Origin: an uncultured Dialister sp.
GTDB lineage: Bacteria; Bacillota; Negativicutes; Veillonellales; Dialisteraceae
Assembly (NCBI GenBank): GCA_934216155.1
Contig: CAKQBK010000011.1
Coordinates: forward strand, 1-41,735
DNA: 41,735 bases
Reading direction: 5' to 3'
Positions 32,225 to 39,979 of this stretch are shown piece by piece. Every line of letters starts with the position of its first letter. The stretch's first letter is position 1. The position numbers and the translations under genes are program-made. The notes below the pieces were generated by a model. The model was given only the letters and a program-made list of their open reading frames with translations. It ran no database searches and was not told where the DNA came from.

Positions 32225-32645
32225 GTGCGTAATGCGAAGTGCGTAGTGCGTAATGGTGGCCGGCGAGCGCATCGAATTGCTTCTATGTGAATTACCGCAT
32301 GTAGCACCAAAGGCATTTCTGTATGCTCGCCGATGTTAGTGAACAGAAGGGCAGTGCTATTCAGTTAAGGAATTGGTGTTAGTAGGTATGATTTCATTAT
32401 GAGTTACTCAGGTTTCTCAAGTTGCTAAGGTCTCTCACGTTTCTCGAATGTGCTAATAAACACTAGCGTTATCATCTCATTCGAGGAACCTGAGAAACTT
32501 AAGAATCCTGAGCAACCTGAGAAACTTTGTTTCAAAAGAAATCATCCCATATTTCTCTTAACTCAGCAGCATTGATAAAAAAGGCGCTTTATGAATTGTG
32601 CGCCCCTTCCTTCACTACGCACTACGCACTCCTCACTACGCATTT
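32225..32645. repeat. Nested fold-backs between uvrA and uvrC
   Basis: Outer heptad arms TGCGTAATGCGAAGTGCGTA (32226-32254) and CACTACGCACTACGCACTCC (about 32614-32642). Within them a GGCGAGCGCATCG...TGCTCGCCGATG hairpin, and a complete 9-bp-unit element (32350-32574; left units TTACTCAGGTTTCTCAAG, centre CTCGAATG...CATTCGAGG). Next comes GGCGC...GCGCC (32583-32604), a collar like that of the composite elements elsewhere. Confidence 0.85.
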
Positions 32646-32673
32646 TTCGAATAAAGGAATGAAATGATACTTT

Positions 32674-34545
32674 ATGATACCGGTAAATGAGAAGATACGC
32701 GCCAAAGTGGAGGCTCTTCCGGATTCTCCTGGCGTATATCGATGGAAAGATAAAGATGGACGAATCATTTATGTAGGAAAGGCGAAGAATCTGAAGAATC
32801 GGGTTCGTTCCTATGTACGGGAGGATAAGAATCGGTCACCGAAGGTGGCTGCCATGATTCGCCATGCGGAAGATTTGGATATCACCATGACCGCCACGGA
32901 GATGGAAGCACTGATTTTGGAGTGCAACCTGATTAAGGAAATCCACCCGAAGTACAATATTTCCCTTAGAGACGACAAGTCCTATCCCTATGTGAAACTC
33001 ACCGTCAAAGAAGAGTGGCCCCGTATTTTTGTGACTCGAAATATTCGTCGTGATGACGGAGCTAAGTATTTTGGCCCTTTCACCGATGTGACAAGCCTTA
33101 GGCAGACGTTGAGCCTTTTGCGTCGGTATTATCCCCTTCGGACTTGTCGTTCCATGAAAGTGGCTCGGCCTTGTTTGCAGTACCATTTGCACCTGTGCAG
33201 TGCTCCCTGCTTTGGTCATATTTCCAAAGCGGACTATGACCAGGATGTGAAGACCGTGTGCGACTTGTTTGAAGGAAAAAGTACCGGCTTGGTGAAGGAA
33301 CTGCAGCAAAAAATGATGGATGCTTCGGAAGCTATGGAATTTGAGGCGGCTGCCAAGTATCGAGACCAGATTCGTGCCATAGAAAGCGTGCAGCAGCGGC
33401 AGCATATCGTGTCCAATGAAGGGGATTTCGATGTGGTGGGTCTTGCCAGAGACGGGAGCCACGCGGGACTGGAAGTGTTTTACATTCGCTATGGCCGCAT
33501 GGTGGGAAAGGAAAATTTCAGTATCCCCGAAAGCGCCTCTGAAACCGATGAGGAGATTATTTCTGCCTTCTTGAAAGATTTCTATGGGGAAAATACAACC
33601 TCTGTGCCGAAGGAAATCATTCTGCCCCTTTTGCCAGAAGAGGATGAACTGTTATCTTCCTGGCTCACTCAACTTCGCGGCAGCGATGTGAAACTGATCG
33701 TGCCGGAGCGAGGTTTCAAACGGCGATTGAAAGATATGGCCATGGCCAATGCAGGGAAGTATCTGTCAGACAAGAAATTGCAATGGGAATACCAGGACGC
33801 CAGAGAGCAGGGGGCGGTGAAGAAACTGAAAGAATTGCTGCACCTGCCCCGGCTTCCGGAACGAATGGAGTGTTTCGATATTTCCCATAACCAGGGGGCA
33901 GAAACCACCGGCTCCATGGTTGTTTTTGAACACGGTCGCCCGGCCAAGAAGGAATATCGCAAGTTCAAACTGCAAACCACCCAGGGACACGCCGATGATT
34001 TCAAATCCATGGCGGAAGTGATGAGCCGTCGCTACGGCAATCATCCCGATTGGCCCACGCCGGACCTGATAGTTCTCGATGGCGGTTTGGGACAGCTCCA
34101 CGCAGCCCTTCCGGTGATTCGTGCTGCCGGTTGTGATACCCCCGTCATTGGTTTGGCCAAGCGAATCGAAGAAATTTATGTAGAGGGCAGTGAAGAACCT
34201 ATTGTATTAGACCATCACGAACCGGCTTTGCAGCTGCTCCAATTCATCCGAGACGAGGCGCATCGATTCGTTATTACCTACCATCGAAAATGGACCAACA
34301 AAAGAAATACCGAATCCGTGCTGGATCACATCGAAGGCATCGGCCCCAATCGCCGCAATGCCCTTTGGCACGCCTTCCGCTCTTTGGATGAAATGAAAAA
34401 AGCTACCGAAGAAGAACTGGCCCAAGTGCCGGGGATGAATAAACGGGCTGCTCATAATGTGTACCAGTTTTTCCATATGAGGAAAGATGAGAAACAGATG
34501 GTGATTCAGGGATTGGCAGTGAAAAGCGAAGAGCAGAGTGAGTAG
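32674..34545 (+). CDS. uvrC: Excinuclease ABC subunit C
   Basis: 623 aa. UvrC makes both incisions around the lesion. N-terminal GIY-YIG nuclease domain (PGVYRWKDKDGRIIYVGKAK), a Cys-rich stretch (RTCRSMKVARPCLQYHLHLC), UVR motif near residue 215, a C-terminal RNase H-like endonuclease domain (ECFDISHNQG; LIVLDGGLGQL) and helix-hairpin-helix repeats (LDHIEGIGPNRRNALWHAF). Length is normal. An ATG 10 nt upstream is out of frame. The AAAGGAATGA ribosome site is slightly far (about 13 nt), so the start is probable rather than certain. Confidence 0.97.
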   Translation: MIPVNEKIRAKVEALPDSPGVYRWKDKDGRIIYVGKAKNLKNRVRSYVREDKNRSPKVAAMIRHAEDLDITMTATEMEALILECNLIKEIHPKYNISLRDDKSYPYVKLTVKEEWPRIFVTRNIRRDDGAKYFGPFTDVTSLRQTLSLLRRYYPLRTCRSMKVARPCLQYHLHLCSAPCFGHISKADYDQDVKTVCDLFEGKSTGLVKELQQKMMDASEAMEFEAAAKYRDQIRAIESVQQRQHIVSNEGDFDVVGLARDGSHAGLEVFYIRYGRMVGKENFSIPESASETDEEIISAFLKDFYGENTTSVPKEIILPLLPEEDELLSSWLTQLRGSDVKLIVPERGFKRRLKDMAMANAGKYLSDKKLQWEYQDAREQGAVKKLKELLHLPRLPERMECFDISHNQGAETTGSMVVFEHGRPAKKEYRKFKLQTTQGHADDFKSMAEVMSRRYGNHPDWPTPDLIVLDGGLGQLHAALPVIRAAGCDTPVIGLAKRIEEIYVEGSEEPIVLDHHEPALQLLQFIRDEAHRFVITYHRKWTNKRNTESVLDHIEGIGPNRRNALWHAFRSLDEMKKATEEELAQVPGMNKRAAHNVYQFFHMRKDEKQMVIQGLAVKSEEQSE

Positions 34546-34615
34546 TAAAGGTTAGCTCTTCGGGCAGGTTATAATGGGACGATTTATTTTCTTAACAATG
34601 TACAGCAATCCAAAG

Positions 34616-34683
34616 TGAAAAGGTTATGACACTATCGAAAATCTAATAACCTTGTATAACCCTTTATAACCTTTTGATAAGCG
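34616..34683. repeat. GGTTAT/ATAACC palindrome
   Basis: GAAAAGGTTATGACACTATC faces CTAATAACCTTGTATAACCC and TTTATAACCTTTTG; about 10-bp units of the kind found in the composite elements. Together with the rpmF promoter it fills the 367-base gap after uvrC. Confidence 0.75.
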
Positions 34684-34786
34684 GCATGATTTATTTGTTG
34701 AAATAAAGAAAGTGGCAGAACCATACCCTTTATTCCAATGGGTTGCCACCATATGATGTATTTCGGGCCACCTTTCTAAAAACTCC

Positions 34787-34815
34787 TTGACAAAAATCCC
34801 GATAGCTTGTACAAT
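34787..34815 (+). promoter_or_regulatory. Promoter of rpmF
   Basis: -35 TTGACA (34787-34792), 17-bp spacer, -10 TACAAT (34810-34815). Confidence 0.9.
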
Positions 34816-34912
34816 ATTGAAGTTGATAATTTTCTCTAAGTTCATTAGAGCGCTGCTATGCAGTGAAATGACTATAACGGCATAACGGCCGATAGGTAAG
34901 GAGGTGCTAGAA

Positions 34913-35098
34913 ATGCCGGTTCCGAAGACAAAAAGTTCTAGATCCCGTCGTGATAAGAGACGTGCAAATTGGAAACTGACTGTTCCGGGTCTTGTGGAAT
35001 GCCCACAGTGCCATGCACTGAAAAAACCTCATCATGTATGCCCAGTATGCGGTTTCTATAAAGGCAAACAGGTTGTAAGCAAGACTGTTGAAGGTTAA
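34913..35098 (+). CDS. rpmF: 50S ribosomal protein L32
   Basis: 61 aa from the ATG at 34913, with AAGGAGGTG in good position. Starts MPVPKTKSSRSRRDKRRANW, the L32 signature, and carries four cysteines (Cys30, Cys33, Cys43, Cys46) forming a zinc ribbon (C-type L32). Part of the large ribosomal subunit. The YceD/DUF177 gene that often precedes rpmF is absent here; it has its own promoter and terminator. Confidence 0.98.
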   Translation: MPVPKTKSSRSRRDKRRANWKLTVPGLVECPQCHALKKPHHVCPVCGFYKGKQVVSKTVEG

Positions 35099-35108
35099 TC
35101 TTACAAGC

Positions 35109-35138
35109 AAAAGAGTCTGTATTTGACAGGCTCTTTTT
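35109..35138 (+). terminator. Terminator of rpmF
   Basis: AAAGAGTCTG (35110-35119) pairs with CAGGCTCTTT (35127-35136), followed by more Ts. Confidence 0.9.
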
Positions 35139-35187
35139 TATTTTTCGATTTTTTCGCTATTGTTTTGAGTGTACCATGCGCAATGAG

Positions 35188-35582
35188 AAATAGTTAGGAG
35201 TTAGGAATGAGGAGTGAGGAGTGGTGGCGGCGGCGCACAACTTATAAAGCGCCGCAAAATATAAAAAGGTTATTATTCTACTGATTCCGCGTTTCTAACA
35301 TATCAGAAATAAAGCTATTCAAAAGGTTATAAAGGGTTATATAAGGTTATGGGAATACTGTTCTCGCATAAACATAAATAACCTTTATACGTATCGTATC
35401 GCGTGAAACAGGACTCCATCCGTTTCCTAAAAATCGGCGAGCTATATAAAAAGGAATTGTGATACTTGATACCTATCGGTATAAGAGCAATGCGAGGGCT
35501 CGCCGCCACCACTCCTCATTCCTAACTCCTAACTCCTCACTATTTCCCCATCACCAGTCCCTAGTCACCAGTCATGAGTCAC
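35188..35582. repeat. Composite fold-back: heptad arms, GCGCC collar, GGTTAT core
   Basis: Left heptads TAGGAGTTAGGAATGAGGAG (from 35194), collar GGCGC...GCGCC (35231-35253), GGTTATAAAGGGTTATATAA (about 35323-35350) with inverse AATAACC (35378-35385), right arm CACTCCTCATTCCTAACTCC (35509-35540), then CACCAGTCCCTAGTCACCAG heptads. Same plan as 19175-19512. No gene in this 545-base gap. Confidence 0.82.
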
Positions 35583-35602
35583 TCTTTACAAGAAGTCTTT
35601 CC

Positions 35603-35631
35603 TTGAGAAACGGCTTCTTTTTTTGTATAAT
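35603..35631 (+). promoter_or_regulatory. Promoter of the ECF-type transporter operon
   Basis: -35 TTGAGA (35603-35608), 17-bp spacer, -10 TATAAT (35626-35631), 52 nt before the first start codon. The spacer overlaps a terminator-like hairpin (AAGAAG/CTTCTT, T7 at about 35619-35624). Confidence 0.8.
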
Positions 35632-35682
35632 TCATTATGAGATTATTGAATTATATGAGAAAATGATGAAAAGAGATGGCCT

Positions 35683-37299
35683 ATGTTTCTTCGTTTGCTG
35701 TTTTTACTCAGTATCTTTTTTACTTGCGTCTATCCTTCTACTTGCCAGGGGGAGGCGTTGCTTTCGGCGACTTTTCCTTATAGTGCGACGGATAAGGCAG
35801 AGGAAGCTCACCCGGGAAGTACACAGTTGCTTTATGTAAGTGTGCAGAATTTCAATCAGACTGATACGGAAGAGGCCACGGTGACGGTGACGCTGCCAGA
35901 GGGATTTCGTGCGTTAGCCGGGGAGGATTGGCAAGTCGATGGCAATCGGCTGGAAATCCATTGGACACTTCCGGCCCAGTATGGGGAACAATTTACTGCC
36001 ATTCCTGTGGTTTGTCCTGAGGCAGCATCGCAGGGGACCTATGATATTCCTATTTCCTTAGATAGTTCCGAAGGGCATCAGGAAAAGGTGATTTCTTTTG
36101 TTGTGGGAGCACCGGAAGACGCTCCAAAAGAAACGGAAAAGAAACCTGCCGATTCGTGGTACATCCAAGCGGTGACGGTGCCGGTGGATGAATCGGGCCA
36201 GCGGGATCCGCGGCAGGAGAAGGAAACTCTGGTGGTGCCTGATGTGACGCTGGAAAATATGAAGAATCGCTTGATCGGTGGACATGGTGTGGATTGGGAT
36301 AGCTTACTGGCAAAGCCCAATACGTACGTGTTGGTAGATATGCGAAATCCGAAGAAAGATACCAGAACCATTCATTGCCGGATGGAACTGATTGATAAGG
36401 AAACCGGCGAAACGAGACCAGGCCTTTTGGCAGCGCCCGATGAGGCAGGTCATGTGGATCGGGAGAGCCGCGCTACAGAAGCAACCCTATCTTTGCAAGG
36501 AAGCAAAATGCAGATGGCGGTGGTGCCTCTTTATGTGGATCCTTTTTCTATCAATGAAGGGGAGTATAGTTTGCGTCTCGCTTTGCAAGATGGAGAATCG
36601 GAAAAGACCACGGAAATTCCTATGCACGTGGTAAAGAAACGGAGTGTAGGGCTTTTCACTTTGGGATTGGCACTGGCTTGTCTTTTGGCGGTGGCATGCT
36701 CCATTGGGGCATTGAAGAAATGCATTCTTCGCATCGGGGCGAAAGGGGATATCACGGTGTCTCTCTTTGCAGCCCTCGCTTTTGGTGGCGTGGTGGTACC
36801 GGTGACCCTTTTGGGGGATTTCCTTCATGTCATTTTGGGACCTTTCTCCGGATTGGTGACAGGTCTTCTTTCTGGAGTGGTGCAATACTTACTCTTAATG
36901 GCCCTTTTGATTCTATTTCGACAGCCTGGCGTGGCGGCCCTCTTTTTCCTCATGCGCTGGCTGCTCTCAGCGGTGCTCTTTGGCCGTGTGACACCGGCAG
37001 GCATTCTGATTTGTGCCGTGTCGGTAGTCATCATCGAGGTGGCACTGTGGGCGGTTGGCTTTTATCGCAAGAAGGATATTTCTGCCACCTATGCCATGGG
37101 GATTTCGTTCCTCATTGGCTGCTGCGATGCAGGAATTACGTTTATCAATATGGAACAGCTCATGTTTTTCTATCGTTTGTACTATGCAGATTGGTTTATT
37201 GGATTATATATGCTGATGAATGGGCTCCTCTATAGTACCATTGGCAGCTGGATGGGATACAAAATCGGAAGTCGGTTAAAGCAGGTGATGGGATCATGA
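35683..37299 (+). CDS. ECF-type transporter substrate-specific component with large ectodomain
   Basis: 538 aa, unusually large for an S component (normally about 170-230 aa). Residues 1-25 look like a signal peptide (MFLRLLFLLSIFFTC). Residues about 26-145 form a beta-rich, Ig-like region (TQLLYVSVQNFNQTDTEEAT), and about 155-315 a second beta-rich domain. Residues about 321-530 hold about seven membrane segments, and that C-terminal part has the size and position of an S component. It is followed by a double ABC ATPase (4-bp ATGA overlap) and an EcfT protein, the arrangement of YkoE-YkoD-YkoC-like ECF importers. The substrate is unknown. I identify the S-component role from context and topology, not from a recognised family motif. 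A GAGATGGCCT ribosome site is weak. Confidence 0.7.
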   Translation: MFLRLLFLLSIFFTCVYPSTCQGEALLSATFPYSATDKAEEAHPGSTQLLYVSVQNFNQTDTEEATVTVTLPEGFRALAGEDWQVDGNRLEIHWTLPAQYGEQFTAIPVVCPEAASQGTYDIPISLDSSEGHQEKVISFVVGAPEDAPKETEKKPADSWYIQAVTVPVDESGQRDPRQEKETLVVPDVTLENMKNRLIGGHGVDWDSLLAKPNTYVLVDMRNPKKDTRTIHCRMELIDKETGETRPGLLAAPDEAGHVDRESRATEATLSLQGSKMQMAVVPLYVDPFSINEGEYSLRLALQDGESEKTTEIPMHVVKKRSVGLFTLGLALACLLAVACSIGALKKCILRIGAKGDITVSLFAALAFGGVVVPVTLLGDFLHVILGPFSGLVTGLLSGVVQYLLLMALLILFRQPGVAALFFLMRWLLSAVLFGRVTPAGILICAVSVVIIEVALWAVGFYRKKDISATYAMGISFLIGCCDAGITFINMEQLMFFYRLYYADWFIGLYMLMNGLLYSTIGSWMGYKIGSRLKQVMGS

Positions 37300-38930
37300 T
37301 GCTGGAAATTAAAGATTTGTGTTGCCGGTATCTATCGCGGAAGAAAGATACTCTCAAGCATGTGAATTTATCCATTCAAGAAGGGGAAATGGTCCTCATT
37401 GCCGGCCGTTCCGGCAGCGGGAAATCGACGCTCATTAAGTCCATTACGGGACTGTTAGATGAAGAGGAAGGCTATCTGTCGGGAGAAATTCTACTACAGG
37501 GAAAGAATCTTCGGGCTATGTCGCCAGAAGATATTGGACTACTGGTGGGGACAGTGTACCAGACACCAGATGATCAGCTGTTTGCGATGACTGTGGCTGA
37601 TGAAGTGGGATTTGCTTTGGAAAATCGAGGCGAAGAACCGGCCATCATTGCGGCAGAAGTGAAGCGGGCGTTGGAGAAAACCGGTCTTTCTGGTTTTGAG
37701 GAACGAAGCATCCATGCGTTGTCTGGCGGGCAGCGGCAGCGGTTGGCGTTGGCATCCATTTTGGTGACTCATCCAAAATTATTGATCTTAGACGAACCGG
37801 TAAGCCAGATGAATCCACAAGGGGTGAAAGATTTCCTGGAACTTCTTGTTTCTTTGAATCGGGAAGACCATATGACCATCTTGGTGGTGGAACACCGGGT
37901 CAATGAATTGGCTCGCTATTTCCCTCGAATCTGCTGTATGTATGAAGGACAATTTGTGTATGATGGAAAAACCGAAGAAGCATGGAATGCCCTGGGGGAT
38001 ACGGAAGCCTATGGCCTTCGGGAACCCCAGGCAGTGAAATTGTCTCGACTGCTCCACTTGCCAAAAATTTCCGGCCATGTCAATGAAGTGGCACGGGAAA
38101 TACAACAAGCAGCGCTTCCCCTGGCGGTCCATGTGGAACGAAAAGAAAGTATTTCACAGGCACCGGTCATTCTGGAAGGAAAAAATTTGCACTACCGCTA
38201 TGAGGGGGCAGAGAAGGAAAACCTCCATGGGGTCAATTTCCAAATCCATAAGGGTACCATCAATGCGCTTATGGGATTCAACGGGGCAGGGAAATCCACT
38301 TTGATGAATTTGCTGTCTGGCCTGGATGCTCCTTCTTCGGGAGAGATTCTTCTTTTCGGAAAGCCGGCACAAAAACAACGTCATCACATTGGCTATATGC
38401 GGCAGGAAGCGGATCTGATGCTGCTCACCGATTCGGTGGAAGAAGAATTGTCATGGAACAATCCGAGCCTCACGGAAGAAGAACTGGACCAGCTTTTGAC
38501 CAAACTCCATCTTCGTCATTATCGACGTGATTTTCCCTTGGCACTTTCAAAAGGGCAAAGACTGCGGGTGGTTTTCGGTGCTATGCTGGCCCGGAAGGAT
38601 AACGATTTGCTCCTTTTGGATGAACCGACTACTGGACAGGACCAGAAAAGTTTAAAAGAAATCAAAGAACTTTTGCTATATGCTGCTTCAGAAGGTAGAA
38701 CGGTTTTCTTCTGTACCCATGATATTGAATTGGCCACAGAACTGGCAGACCAGATTTTGCTTTTAAAAGAAGGACAGCTCATCGCTCATGGCAGCGCCCA
38801 TGAGATTTTCAGCAATAAAAAATTGCTGCTGGAAAGCGGCCTTTCGATTCCACCGATGCTTACCTTGTCAGAAAAGCTAGGAATCGAACCTTGTGTATCT
38901 ATGAAGGAGGTGATGGCCCATGTCCTATAG
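37296..38930 (+). CDS. ECF transporter ATPase, two fused ABC domains
   Basis: 544 aa, two ABC domains in one chain. Domain 1: Walker A GRSGSGKST (37-45), LSGGQ (142-146), Walker B LLILDEP (162-168), His in VEHRV. Domain 2: Walker A GFNGAGKST (327-335), a degenerate signature LSKGQ (417-421), Walker B LLLLDEP (438-444), His in CTHDI. This matches fused EcfA1-EcfA2 ATPases that power ECF importers at the cytoplasmic membrane. Start overlaps the preceding stop (ATGA), implying translational coupling. Confidence 0.93.
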   Translation: MMLEIKDLCCRYLSRKKDTLKHVNLSIQEGEMVLIAGRSGSGKSTLIKSITGLLDEEEGYLSGEILLQGKNLRAMSPEDIGLLVGTVYQTPDDQLFAMTVADEVGFALENRGEEPAIIAAEVKRALEKTGLSGFEERSIHALSGGQRQRLALASILVTHPKLLILDEPVSQMNPQGVKDFLELLVSLNREDHMTILVVEHRVNELARYFPRICCMYEGQFVYDGKTEEAWNALGDTEAYGLREPQAVKLSRLLHLPKISGHVNEVAREIQQAALPLAVHVERKESISQAPVILEGKNLHYRYEGAEKENLHGVNFQIHKGTINALMGFNGAGKSTLMNLLSGLDAPSSGEILLFGKPAQKQRHHIGYMRQEADLMLLTDSVEEELSWNNPSLTEEELDQLLTKLHLRHYRRDFPLALSKGQRLRVVFGAMLARKDNDLLLLDEPTTGQDQKSLKEIKELLLYAASEGRTVFFCTHDIELATELADQILLLKEGQLIAHGSAHEIFSNKKLLLESGLSIPPMLTLSEKLGIEPCVSMKEVMAHVL

Positions 38931-39792
38931 GCAGTTGTGGGAAGGCGGCGATGGTAGTTCCTTCCTGCATCGTTTGGATGGACGGACGAAATTGTCTTTT
39001 CTCTTTTTATATGCCATGATGATGATCATTGTGGATAATTCCAGGACTTTATTTATCCTCTTTACAGGCACATTGGTGCTTCATCTCCTTGGAAAAACGC
39101 CGCTTTATAAATGGCGTGTACTGGCGATTTTCATCCTGTTGGGATTGTGGGGCTCTATTGCTAGCCAGGCCCTTTTCTTTGCACAAAATCCACGGACACC
39201 GCTGGTGACTCTTATTTCACCAGGCTTTCCTGTATTGGGGGCTTTGACCAATGGTCTCTATATCTATCGAGAAGGAATCATTTACGGGGCCATTCAGGGG
39301 ATGCGCACGGTGTCTATGATTACCTTAGGACTTTTGGTTTGCTGGACCAGTGATCCACGAAGCCTTTTGAAAGGGCTTACCGCGTGGCATCTGTCGCCTC
39401 AAGCAGCCTTTATGTTGGTTACCGCCATTCGCTTCTTTCCTGTCTTGGCGGCAGAAGCAGGAGAAGTCATGGTGGCGTTGCAACTCCGTAGTGGCAGCGA
39501 AAAAGGGCGACATCAAGTGCTGACCCATATTCCTCATATGATTAAACCCCTCTTGGCAAGGTGCCTCCGCCGTTCTTCGACCTTGGCTTTGTCTGTCATC
39601 AGTCGCGGTCTGTTTCTAGCCAAAGGAAAAGAAGCCCATCCTTGGGAACGGAAAGAAAAAGTGGTATGTTTTTGCTTTCTTCTCTTTACAGTGGGCTGCG
39701 GCATGAGCAAGATTTTGTACTTGCTCTCTAAAGAAGGATTTTATTTTGGCGCCCTTCGCGTGATTTATGACTGGACGAAGTTGTATTTGTAA
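38920..39792 (+). CDS. ECF transporter transmembrane component EcfT
   Basis: 290 aa, overlapping the ATPase gene by 11 bp, with AAGGAGGTG (inside the ATPase gene) before its ATG. Several membrane segments, and two coupling-helix-like motifs near residues 186-192 (ALQLRSG) and 213-231 (ARCLRRSSTLALSVISRGL), the Ala-Arg-Gly signatures by which EcfT contacts the two ATPase domains. The C-terminus has one more hydrophobic segment. Together with the two genes before it, it completes an importer. Confidence 0.9.
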   Translation: MSYRQLWEGGDGSSFLHRLDGRTKLSFLFLYAMMMIIVDNSRTLFILFTGTLVLHLLGKTPLYKWRVLAIFILLGLWGSIASQALFFAQNPRTPLVTLISPGFPVLGALTNGLYIYREGIIYGAIQGMRTVSMITLGLLVCWTSDPRSLLKGLTAWHLSPQAAFMLVTAIRFFPVLAAEAGEVMVALQLRSGSEKGRHQVLTHIPHMIKPLLARCLRRSSTLALSVISRGLFLAKGKEAHPWERKEKVVCFCFLLFTVGCGMSKILYLLSKEGFYFGALRVIYDWTKLYL

Positions 39793-39802
39793 GAGAAAGT
39801 GG

Positions 39803-39962
39803 TGAATAGTGCGTAATGCGAAGTGCGTAGTGCGTAATGAAGGTGGCGGCGCATCAAATTATATAGCGCCGCAGAGTACAAAATAAAAAAGGGGTATGGG
39901 GCACTTCTTAAGTTGTGTGCCCCATCTACCATTACGCGCTACACATTACGCATTGCGCACTC
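39803..39962. repeat. Heptad palindrome with GCGCC collar between ecfT and propeller gene
   Basis: GTGCGTAATGCGAAGTGCGT (39807-39838) faces ATTACGCGCTACACATTACG (about 39932-39960). Inside are GCGGCGC...GCGCCGC (39846-39872) and GGGGCAC...GTGCCCC (39899-39924). The right arm ends 18 nt before the next start codon. Confidence 0.88.
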
Positions 39963-39979
39963 ATACAAGAGGAGGTTTT

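Noticed and set aside
34624..34845. 73-codon minus-strand frame between uvrC and rpmF
   Set aside because: It covers the GGTTAT palindrome and the rpmF promoter and has no ribosome site.
35459..35839. 126-codon frame overlapping the start of the ECF ectodomain gene
   Set aside because: Starts within repeat DNA, overlaps the promoter, and is in a different frame from the supported gene.
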